Below, one piece after another: positions 1 through 6,411 of a stretch of 8,455 bases of DNA (positions are counted from its first letter, which is position 1; the number at the start of each line of letters is the position of its first letter). The position numbers and the translations under genes were made by a program. Location of the stretch: the NCBI GenBank assembly GCA_913776795.1, contig CAJYRH010000594.1, forward strand, positions 1 through 8,455. Reading direction: 5' to 3'. Origin of the DNA: an uncultured Pseudorhodoferax sp. GTDB lineage: Bacteria > Pseudomonadota > Gammaproteobacteria > Burkholderiales > Burkholderiaceae. The notes below the pieces were generated by a model. It was not told the DNA's origin, ran no database searches, and was given only the letters and a program-made list of their open reading frames with translations.

Positions 1-588
1 CACCCAGTCCGGCAGCCAGCTCGGGCCAGGCTGGCGCTTGCAGGTGGTGTACGTGGCATCCTGCAGCACGGAGCGTTTGTCGTCGATGAAGTCGGCGCGG
101 CTGGCCTGGCCGTGGGCACCGGCACGCAGCAGCTGGTAGCGCGGGCTTTGGAAGAAGCCCTCGAACGCGTCGACCTTGAGTTCCAGCGCCGGGCCCTCGT
201 AGACGTCGCCCGCGCGGTTGATGCGCACGCTCCCCTGGGCCTTGGCCAGATCGGTCGCCTGGTCGTATTCGAGCCGGTCGGCCTGGATCATGGTGTCGCC
301 GCGGCGCATCATGGCGTCGCCCTCGATCACGGTCTCCAGGTCGGGCCGGCCCGAGGTGCGCTGGCCGAAGAAGAAGGTCGGCAGCTGCTTGCGCAGCTCG
401 CCCGGCACCTGTTCCGCAAGCTGGTCGGTGGGCTTGAGCCGCAAGGGAGCCGCGTCCGTGGCGGCCTGCGCGCGCGCACCATCGGCCGACAGCAGCAGCG
501 CCAGGGCAGCGACCGCGCCAGCAGCGTGGCACAGGGCGAAGCCGCCGACGGAAGAACGCTCGGGCGGGACGGATTGTGCGGGAGGCAT
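1..588 (-). CDS. lptD: LptD, LPS assembly outer-membrane protein (N-terminal part, runs off left edge)
   Basis: LptD is the outer-membrane barrel that, with the lipoprotein LptE, inserts lipopolysaccharide into the outer leaflet. Only the first 196 codons are present; the barrel lies beyond base 1. Residues 1-40 look like a Sec signal peptide: hydrophobic run at about 17-35 and a cleavage-like ARA before Gln41. Next comes a short linker with ELRKQLPTFFFG, then the periplasmic OstA/LptA-like beta-jellyroll with the family pattern VIEGDAMMRRGDTMIQADRL, a later QGSVRINRAGDVYEGPALEL stretch, and YTTCKR near residue 183. That cysteine matches the position of the second N-terminal cysteine of E. 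coli LptD; no cysteine is visible between the signal peptide and it. The start at 588 is uncertain: an in-frame ATG at 615 would add nine residues, and neither has a clear Shine-Dalgarno. It is divergent from amgK, an arrangement known from other proteobacteria. Family assignment is firm; the start is not. Confidence 0.93.
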   Translation of the reverse strand, partial: MPPAQSVPPERSSVGGFALCHAAGAVAALALLLSADGARAQAATDAAPLRLKPTDQLAEQVPGELRKQLPTFFFGQRTSGRPDLETVIEGDAMMRRGDTMIQADRLEYDQATDLAKAQGSVRINRAGDVYEGPALELKVDAFEGFFQSPRYQLLRAGAHGQASRADFIDDKRSVLQDATYTTCKRQPGPSWLPDWV

Positions 589-622
589 CGAAGAGATCAG
601 GGACGGTCCGGGCATCCGGGGC

Positions 623-628
623 AGTCTA
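623..628 (-). promoter_or_regulatory. Candidate -10 box for lptD (TAGACT)
   Basis: Read leftward, TAGACT lies seven bases before the upstream in-frame ATG at 615. A matching -35 at about 646-651 is poor. If this box is used, transcription would begin at about 616, so the 615 ATG would be leaderless or nearly so, while the 588 ATG would have a short leader. This is inferred from base pattern alone. Confidence 0.3.
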
Positions 629-671
629 GCGTTGGACGAAGGGGCGGGCCTGAAGCCGCCACCAGCCCCGG

Positions 672-687
672 GGCTTGCCGGCAAGCC
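672..687. repeat. Perfect 16-bp palindrome upstream of amgK
   Basis: GGCTTGCCGGCAAGCC is a perfect inverted repeat with no spacer. It lies between the divergent lptD and amgK genes and covers the place where an amgK -35 element would fall, seven bases... six bases before the TAGAAT box at 694. It could be an operator for a dimeric regulator. It could also be chance in GC-rich DNA, and no regulator is identified. Confidence 0.4.
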
Positions 688-693
688 GGTTTG

Positions 694-699
694 TAGAAT
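694..699 (+). promoter_or_regulatory. Candidate -10 box for amgK (TAGAAT)
   Basis: TAGAAT is close to the sigma-70 TATAAT consensus and stands out in a GC-rich background. It is nine bases before the amgK ATG at 709, which puts the expected transcription start at about 706-709. The message would then have almost no 5' leader, in line with the lack of a Shine-Dalgarno. The -35 is poor: TTGCCG at 675 is only 13 bases away. Confidence 0.4.
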
Positions 700-708
700 C
701 GATTATCC

Positions 709-1830
709 ATGAGCCAGAAGACCGAACCAACCGGCGTGCCCGGCCTGCAGACGCCGCCAGCCGTGGCCTGGTCCGACCCGCAGCGCGAAGCCGCGTTCCA
801 GGATTGGCTGGCCGCCATCGCACCGCGCCACCACCTCGTCCCCGCGACGCTGCAGCCGGCCTCGGCCGACGCAAGCTTTCGCCGCTACCTGCGCATCGCC
901 ACCGCCGAGGGCGGCAGCCGCATCGTCATGGATGCACCGCCGGACAAGGAGAACACCGAACCCTTCGTCCGTGTCGCCGCCCTGCTGCGCGAGGCCGGAC
1001 TGACCGTGCCCGAGGTGCTCGAATGGGAGCAGCCCAGCGGCTTCCTCCTGCTGTCCGACCTCGGCACCCAGACCATGATGCAGGGCATGGACCGCAGCAG
1101 CGCCGCGGCCAACGCCGGCCGCTACCGCCAGGCCATCGACGCGCTGATCGCCTGGCAGCTGGCCTCGCGCCCCGGCGTCCTGCCGGCCTACGACGAGTCC
1201 GTGCTGCGCCGCGAACTGGCGCTGTTCCCCGACTGGTACCTCGCCAGGCACCGCGGGGTGGTGCTGGACGATGCCCAGCGCACCACGCTGGAGCAAGCCT
1301 TCACCGCCATCGTGGGCGAGAACCTGGCCGCGCCCAGCGTCTACGTGCACCGGGACTTCATGCCGCGCAACCTGATGCTGCTGCCCGGCGACGCCACGCG
1401 CCTCGGGGTGCTGGACTTCCAGGACGCGCTGTATGGCCCCATCACTTACGACATTGCCAGCCTCCTGCGCGATGCCTTCCTGAGCTGGGACGAGGATTTC
1501 GTGCTCGACATCACGGTGCGCTACTGGCAGGAAGCCCGGAAGGCCGGCCTGCTGGGCGAAGGCAGCCCCTCGGGCTGGGGCGACGACTTCGGCGCCTTCT
1601 ACCGCGCCGTGGAATGGATGGGCCTGCAGCGGCACCTCAAGGTGGCCGGCATCTTCGCGCGGCTCACACTGCGCGACGGCAAGCCGCAGTACCTGGCGGA
1701 TGCGCCGCGCTTCATCGCCTACATCCGTGCGACGGCCGGGCGCTACCGCGAGCTCGCGCCACTGCTGCGTCTGATCGACCAGATCGAGGGCACCGAGCCC
1801 GTCACGGGCTTTGCCTACGGCCGGATGTAG
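709..1830 (+). CDS. amgK: AmgK-type anomeric sugar kinase (aminoglycoside phosphotransferase fold)
   Basis: This 373-residue protein has the aminoglycoside/choline kinase (APH) fold. AmgK phosphorylates MurNAc (and GlcNAc) at C1 with ATP in the cytoplasm; MurU then makes UDP-MurNAc, feeding recycled wall sugars back into peptidoglycan and bypassing part of de novo synthesis. Visible features are the ASADASFRRY nucleotide-loop equivalent (about 51-60), the catalytic loop VHRDFMPRNLML (213-224) with Asp216 as likely base and Asn221 as metal ligand, and the DFQDA metal-binding motif (236-240) followed by GPITYDIASLL. Length is slightly above the usual 330-350 because of an N-terminal extension of about 20 residues. 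The divergent position next to lptD matches the amgK locus of Pseudomonas and supports the symbol over a generic phosphotransferase. It is the first gene of a cluster, with rsmE starting 10 bp after its stop. murU is absent here. Exact substrate is inferred. Confidence 0.82.
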   Translation: MSQKTEPTGVPGLQTPPAVAWSDPQREAAFQDWLAAIAPRHHLVPATLQPASADASFRRYLRIATAEGGSRIVMDAPPDKENTEPFVRVAALLREAGLTVPEVLEWEQPSGFLLLSDLGTQTMMQGMDRSSAAANAGRYRQAIDALIAWQLASRPGVLPAYDESVLRRELALFPDWYLARHRGVVLDDAQRTTLEQAFTAIVGENLAAPSVYVHRDFMPRNLMLLPGDATRLGVLDFQDALYGPITYDIASLLRDAFLSWDEDFVLDITVRYWQEARKAGLLGEGSPSGWGDDFGAFYRAVEWMGLQRHLKVAGIFARLTLRDGKPQYLADAPRFIAYIRATAGRYRELAPLLRLIDQIEGTEPVTGFAYGRM

Positions 1831-1840
1831 CCGGCCGCCG

Positions 1841-2554
1841 ATGCCCCGCATCCACTGCGCCTGTGCGCTGGCCAGCGGCCAGGCGCTCGTTCTCCCCCCC
1901 GGCGCGGCGCGGCATGTGCAAGTGCTGCGCCTGCAGCCCGGCGATGCGCTGACGTTGTTCAACGGCGAGGGCGGCGAATTCGAAGCCAGCGTCACGCAGA
2001 TGGGCCGCAGCGACGTGCAGGTCGTGGTCGGCTTGCACCACGCCGTCGAGCGCGAGACGGCCCAGGCCGTGCACCTGGCCGTGGTGATGCCGGCCAACGA
2101 CCGCATGGACTGGCTGGTCGAGAAGGCCACCGAACTCGGCGCGGCCAGCGTGCAGCCCCTAGTGTCGGCGCGCAGCGTGCTGCGCCTGCAGGGCGATCGC
2201 GCCGCCAAGAAGGCCGCCCACTGGCAGGCCGTGGCCGTGGCCGCCAGCGAGCAGTGCGGGCGCAACCGCGTGCCGCACGTGCATCCGGTGGCCGAGCTGG
2301 CGTCCTGGCTGTCCCGTGCGCCAGCCGATGGTGCCGGCATGCGGCTGCTGCTGTCGTTGCGCGAGGGCGCGCGCACGCTGCGGCAGCTCGCCCCGGCCGG
2401 CGCCCTCACCCTGCTCAACGGCCCGGAGGGCGGCCTCACGGCCGAAGAGGAAGCGCAGGCCATCGCTGCCGGCTTCGCCCCCTTGACGCTGGGCCCGCGC
2501 GTGCTGCGCGCCGAAACCGCCCCCCTGGCCGCCCTCGCTGCGCTGCAGGGCTGA
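1841..2554 (+). CDS. rsmE: 16S rRNA m3U1498 methyltransferase RsmE
   Basis: RsmE is a SPOUT-class, SAM-dependent enzyme that methylates N3 of U1498 in helix 44 of 16S rRNA on the assembled 30S subunit. The 237-residue protein has the family layout: an N-terminal PUA-like RNA-binding domain (about 1-70, starting MPRIHCACAL, with LQPGDALTLFNGEGGEF), then a trefoil-knot catalytic domain with MDWLVEKATELG (89-100), SEQCGRN (136-142), LNGPEGGLT (192-200) and the knot motif LGPRVLRAETA (217-227). Length is close to the E. coli protein (243). I chose the ATG at 1841 because it gives the standard RsmE N-terminus; a TTG at 1811 inside amgK would add ten unrelated residues. It begins 10 bp after the amgK stop with no clear Shine-Dalgarno, suggesting coupling by reinitiation. 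Confidence 0.95.
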   Translation: MPRIHCACALASGQALVLPPGAARHVQVLRLQPGDALTLFNGEGGEFEASVTQMGRSDVQVVVGLHHAVERETAQAVHLAVVMPANDRMDWLVEKATELGAASVQPLVSARSVLRLQGDRAAKKAAHWQAVAVAASEQCGRNRVPHVHPVAELASWLSRAPADGAGMRLLLSLREGARTLRQLAPAGALTLLNGPEGGLTAEEEAQAIAAGFAPLTLGPRVLRAETAPLAALAALQG

Positions 2555-2564
2555 CCGCCCCGCC

Positions 2565-3737
2565 ATGAACCGCAACCTCTGGCTGCTCGCCCTGTGCCAG
2601 GCGCTGTTCCTGGTCAACAACGTGACCTTCATCGCCATCAACGGCCTGGTCGGCTGGTCCCTGGCGCCGCTGGGCTGGATGGCGACGCTGCCCGTCATGG
2701 GCTATGTGGTGGGCGGCGCCTTGAGCACCGGCCTGGTGGCGCGCACGCAGCGGCGCTGGGGCCGCAAGCGCTCCTTCCTGCTGGGCCTGGCGGTCGCCTT
2801 CGGCTCAGCCCTGCTGTGCCTGCACGCCGTGCTGGCGCGCGACTTCTGGCTGCTGTGCAGCGCCACCGTCGTGGCCGGCTACTACAACGCCAATGCCAGC
2901 CTGTACCGCTTCGCCGCGGCCGAACTGGCGCAGGCGCCGCAGCGCGAGAAGGCCGTCTCGCTGGTCATGGCAGGCGGCCTGCTGGGTGGCATCGTCGGGC
3001 CGAACCTCGCCAATGCCACGCGCGGGCTATTCGAGGTGCCGTTCGCAGGCGCCTACGTGGCGTTGGCCGTGGCCGCCCTGGTGTCGGCCGCGCTGCTGGC
3101 CGGCATCCGCTTTCCGCCCATGCCCACGGCACAGCAGGCCGATGGCGGCCGGCCGCTCGGGCAGATCGTGCGCCAGCCCGTGTTCATCGTCGCGGCGCTG
3201 GCCGGCTCGCTGGGCTACGGCGTCATGAACCTGCTGATGGCCGCCACGCCGATCGCCATGCAGCAGTGCGGGCTGCCCTTCTCCGCCGCGGCGCTGGTGC
3301 TGGAATGGCACGTGATCGGCATGTTCGCGCCGGGCTTCTTCACGGGCCACCTGATCAAGCGCTTCGGCGCGCTGTCCATCATGGCGGTGGGCCTGGCACT
3401 GAACCTCGGCTGCATCGCCATGGCCTTGTCGGGCGTGGAACTGCACCACTTCCTCGTGGCGCTGTTCGTGCTCGGCGTGGGCTGGAACTTCCTGTTCACG
3501 GGCGCCACCACGCTGTCCCTGCAGGCCTACACCCCGGCGGAGAAGGACAAGGCGCAGGCGGTGCTGAACTTCTGCATGTTCGCCACGCTGGCGCTGACAT
3601 CCTTCGCCTCGGGCCTGCTGGTGACCACGCGCGGGTGGACGCTGCTGAACTACGGCTCACTCGTGCCGGTGGCGCTCACGGCCGCCGGCCTGCTGTGGCT
3701 CGCACTGCGCCACCGTGCGCCGCCGCGCGCCGCCTGA
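2565..3737 (+). CDS. Major facilitator superfamily transporter, substrate unknown
   Basis: This is a 390-residue inner-membrane protein with hydrophobic stretches consistent with 12 helices in two halves around a central loop at about 183-200. Between helices 2 and 3 (about 56-69) is an MFS motif A of the form GLVARTQRRWGRKR, with the usual Asp replaced. In helix 5, AGGLLGGIVGPN (136-147) resembles motif C of proton-coupled antiporters. A second motif-A-like loop, GHLIKRFGAL (261-270), opens the C-terminal half. It starts 10 bp after the rsmE stop with no Shine-Dalgarno, so it is probably the last gene of the amgK-rsmE cluster. It is much shorter than AmpG muropeptide permeases and lacks recognisable AmpG features, so I do not assign a cell-wall substrate. 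MFS membership is clear; function is open. No hairpin terminator fits in the 3-bp gap before the converging gene. Confidence 0.88.
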   Translation: MNRNLWLLALCQALFLVNNVTFIAINGLVGWSLAPLGWMATLPVMGYVVGGALSTGLVARTQRRWGRKRSFLLGLAVAFGSALLCLHAVLARDFWLLCSATVVAGYYNANASLYRFAAAELAQAPQREKAVSLVMAGGLLGGIVGPNLANATRGLFEVPFAGAYVALAVAALVSAALLAGIRFPPMPTAQQADGGRPLGQIVRQPVFIVAALAGSLGYGVMNLLMAATPIAMQQCGLPFSAAALVLEWHVIGMFAPGFFTGHLIKRFGALSIMAVGLALNLGCIAMALSGVELHHFLVALFVLGVGWNFLFTGATTLSLQAYTPAEKDKAQAVLNFCMFATLALTSFASGLLVTTRGWTLLNYGSLVPVALTAAGLLWLALRHRAPPRAA

Positions 3738-3740
3738 CGC

Positions 3741-6221
3741 TCAGTTGCCCGCCGTGCGGGCCAGCAGGTCCTGCGGGTCCAGCGACTGCAGCAACACCTT
3801 GGAATTGCCATGCCGGTCGTTCGCCTGCACGTCCAGCAGGCCGTCCACACGCGGCGAGATGTGCTGAAAGCTGTCGGGCACCGCGTGGATCTGCGCCTCG
3901 GCCACGTCCAGCATGGTCAGCACGTCGTCCACGCGCAGGCCCAGCACCGGGCGCGCGGGCTGCGCCGGATCGCGCAGCACCAGCACCACGCCATCGCCCT
4001 CGCGCGCCGGCTGCGCCACGCCGAACAGGCGGCGCGCGCACAGCACGGGCACCAGCGGCGCCTCGCCGTTCACGCGCACCTGCAGCAGGCCCAGCGCCGC
4101 GCCGCGGCGCTCCGGCGTGCTGACCAGGCCTTCGCTGGACACGGCCTCCAGCAGCGACCGCACCGGCAGGGTGTAGCGCCCCTGGCCCACCTGGAATACC
4201 GCCACCATGCGCACGGGTGCCCCCGGCACCGGCGCCAGCACGAGATCCTGGTCGCCCAGGTTCACGCGGCGCGCCTCCGGCTTGCCCAGCGGCAATCCGA
4301 CCAGCGCCCGCATGCCGTTCTGGTAGCCGTCGCTGCGCTTGAACTCGCGGTAGCCGCTGGCGCGCAGGCTGGTGCAGGCGTAGGTGACGCCATCGACCTC
4401 GACCAGGCCATCGCCATCCAGCGCCGCGATGGCGCCGAGTTGCAGCTCGGGGGCACTCAAGGCCATGGCCCGGCCCTCGGCATCGACGAAGGCGGCGAAG
4501 CCGCTGCGTTCGCCCAGCACGTCGCGCAGGATGGCCTGGAACTCGCGCGCCGCGTGGAACACGATGGCGATGCCGCCCAGCAGGGCGCCCTGGCCCGGTG
4601 CCCGCACGGCCGCCAGGTAGGTGTAGGTCGGTCCCTCCGCGTGCAGCGGCGTGTCGGCGAAGTCGCTTACCGCGTACTGCTGGTGGCCACGCAAGGTCTT
4701 CACGGCCGACACCCAGGCGGCCGGCACCTCCAGCCTTGCCAGCTCGGGCTGCTCGGCCGCGTGCGAGGCGCCGCGGATGCGCCCCGCCGGATCGAACACG
4801 ACGAGCCGGCTGTACACCGTGTACAAGCTGTTCACGTGGTCCAGCACCGTGCTCAGCGCCTCCCAGGACGGCGCGCCGGCCGGCGCCGCCAGGCCCTGTT
4901 GCAGCGCCGGCGACAGCGCCCACCAGCGGCAGTCGTTGGCGCGCTCGTAGAGGTTGCGGTCCAGGATGTCGGCAGCCAGCCGGGCCAGCTCGCGCGACTG
5001 CCGGCGCGCACGCCACAGCGAGGTCTGGGCCAATTCGTCCAGCGCCATGTCCACGCGCCGGCGCGTGCGCAGGCTGGCCTGGTTGATCTGCGTGAGCACG
5101 GCCTTGAGCCGCAGCGCGTCGCCGTCCAGGTGCCCGGCCATGAGCTGGCCATTCCACACCACGCGGCGCAGCGCGCGGTTGATCGCATCGGCGTCCTTGC
5201 GGATCGCCATCAGCGAGGGCGCGTTCTCCGGCACCACGGCCTGCAGCGGCGTGCCGGCCTCCGCCCCGCCAGTGTGGCGGAAGGCGGTCAGCAGCGAGAC
5301 CATGGCCTGGGCCCGCCAGGGCGGCCCCATGTAGCCCTGGTAGCCCCGGCTGGCCGAACACACCGCCAGGTACTCGCGTCCGGCGAAGGTGGTCAACCGC
5401 ACGCCGTCGGGCGCCACCGGCACCAGCCGGGCGCCGGTCGGCACGTGGGCCTCGTCGTTGGTGGCCAGCACGCGGCGGTCCTCGTCCAACAGCACGATGG
5501 CCACCTCCTGGCGGTTGTCCACCATGCTGGCGAAGATCTGCTGCATCTCGTCGGCGAAGCGAAAGCGCAGCACCAGCACACCCAGCACCGCCCCGTGCCG
5601 GCTCAGGATACGGTGTGCGTACAGCAGCGCGGCCTGGCCGCTGGGCTGCAGGTCGCTGGCGCCGTAGCGCTCCACGTGCGCGGGCGCGGCCAGCGCCTGG
5701 GGCACGAGCGGCTCGGCGCTGCGGTCCAGCGACGCGCCGCTGTCCAGCCGGGCCAGCACCTCGCCGGACGGCGCCAGCAGCACGATGTCGTCGTAGACGG
5801 TGTACTTGGCCTGGTATTCCGCCAGCCGCGCCACCATCGCCGGCTGGGCCGCCGCCCGTGCCTCGGGCGCCAGCGCGCAGAAGTCGCGCACCACGTCGTC
5901 GGTGGCCAGGAAGCCCACATCGGCCGTGCGCTCGAACAGGTTGCGCACCAGGATGTCGATCGAGCATTGCGCCTGCGCCTGCAGTTCGTCGCCCAGCGAG
6001 GCCCGGTTCTCCTCGGCGATCTGGCGGATCAGCCGGCCCTGCAGTTCCTCGAAGCGCTCGCGTGTGGCGATCAGCGTGGGCAGGATGGGCGCCACCTCCA
6101 CCGGACAGCTGATGGCCGCCGCCGCCTCGATCATGCGCCAGATGGTGCCCAGCTCACGCAGTTCGCGTTCGGCCAGCTGCACGCGGTGCATGTGGGCACT
6201 GATGTCCTCCGAAGCCTGCAT
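3741..6221 (-). CDS. Soluble tandem-Cache sensor protein with C-terminal CheW-like domain
   Basis: This 826-residue protein has an N-terminal helical region (about 1-85, likely coiled coil) and two homologous sensor modules. Module A (about 85-310) contains DILVRNLFERTADVGFLATD (89-108), YTVYDDIVLLAPSGEVLARL (140-159) and GVLVLRFRF. Module B (about 415-645) contains DILDRNLYERANDCRWWA (418-435), LYTVYSRLVVFDPAGRI (466-482) and GGIAIVFHA. Each ends in a GY...G...L segment, and a helical linker joins them. Residues 670-826 resemble CheW (FQVGQGRYTLPV, LVPVL, LGLRVDDVLTML), the adaptor fold that couples receptors to CheA. I see no signal peptide, membrane helix, HAMP, methyl-accepting or kinase segment, so it is probably cytoplasmic. 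The start at 6221 follows AGGAGG by four bases; an open frame up to 6455 overlaps the divergent gene and is rejected. Cache and CheW assignments are by eye; role in chemosensory signalling is inferred. No other chemotaxis gene is visible nearby. Confidence 0.8.
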   Translation of the reverse strand: MQASEDISAHMHRVQLAERELRELGTIWRMIEAAAAISCPVEVAPILPTLIATRERFEELQGRLIRQIAEENRASLGDELQAQAQCSIDILVRNLFERTADVGFLATDDVVRDFCALAPEARAAAQPAMVARLAEYQAKYTVYDDIVLLAPSGEVLARLDSGASLDRSAEPLVPQALAAPAHVERYGASDLQPSGQAALLYAHRILSRHGAVLGVLVLRFRFADEMQQIFASMVDNRQEVAIVLLDEDRRVLATNDEAHVPTGARLVPVAPDGVRLTTFAGREYLAVCSASRGYQGYMGPPWRAQAMVSLLTAFRHTGGAEAGTPLQAVVPENAPSLMAIRKDADAINRALRRVVWNGQLMAGHLDGDALRLKAVLTQINQASLRTRRRVDMALDELAQTSLWRARRQSRELARLAADILDRNLYERANDCRWWALSPALQQGLAAPAGAPSWEALSTVLDHVNSLYTVYSRLVVFDPAGRIRGASHAAEQPELARLEVPAAWVSAVKTLRGHQQYAVSDFADTPLHAEGPTYTYLAAVRAPGQGALLGGIAIVFHAAREFQAILRDVLGERSGFAAFVDAEGRAMALSAPELQLGAIAALDGDGLVEVDGVTYACTSLRASGYREFKRSDGYQNGMRALVGLPLGKPEARRVNLGDQDLVLAPVPGAPVRMVAVFQVGQGRYTLPVRSLLEAVSSEGLVSTPERRGAALGLLQVRVNGEAPLVPVLCARRLFGVAQPAREGDGVVLVLRDPAQPARPVLGLRVDDVLTMLDVAEAQIHAVPDSFQHISPRVDGLLDVQANDRHGNSKVLLQSLDPQDLLARTAGN

Positions 6222-6225
6222 GCCG

Positions 6226-6231
6226 CCTCCT
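6226..6231 (-). promoter_or_regulatory. Strong Shine-Dalgarno (AGGAGG) deciding the Cache-CheW start
   Basis: Read leftward, a full AGGAGG lies four bases before the ATG at 6221. It is the best ribosome binding site in the window and fixes the start against an upstream open frame that reaches 6455. Confidence 0.85.
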
Positions 6232-6355
6232 GTGTGAAGTCGTTGCGCCGGGTGGCGGCGGGGTGCATGCAAGAGGCAGGCCAGTCGGCAGGCGCGGCGG
6301 CCGCCTTCGCGCCAGCTGTCACAGACTCCCGCCGTCGCGCGTCTTGGAAGGGATT

Positions 6356-6375
6356 GGCCGGGCCTGCCGCCGGCC
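6356..6375 (+). other. Small hairpin in the leader of the AhpD-like gene
   Basis: GGCCGG (6356-6361) and CCGGCC (6370-6375) can pair around an 8-base loop, 21 bases before the Shine-Dalgarno of the AhpD-like gene. Apart from this and the two ribosome binding sites, the roughly 190-bp divergent region 6222-6411 shows no convincing promoter to me. GC-rich short arms like these often arise by chance. Confidence 0.25.
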
Positions 6376-6396
6376 GTCGCTTCTTCAACGCACACG

Positions 6397-6402
6397 AAAG
6401 GA
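6397..6402 (+). promoter_or_regulatory. Shine-Dalgarno (AAAGGA) deciding the AhpD-like start
   Basis: AAAGGA directly abuts the ATG at 6403, which is too close to serve it, and is nine bases from the in-frame ATG at 6412. This favours 6412 as the true start. Confidence 0.65.
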
Positions 6403-6411
6403 ATGCAGCGT

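Noticed and set aside
523..540. Lipobox reading of the cysteine in the LptD signal region
   Set aside because: The Cys at residue 20 comes before, not after, the hydrophobic core, so a lipoprotein signal is not credible.
703..2463. Long leftward open frame opposite amgK and rsmE
   Set aside because: It spans two well-supported genes on the other strand and shows no family motif; a GC-skew shadow.
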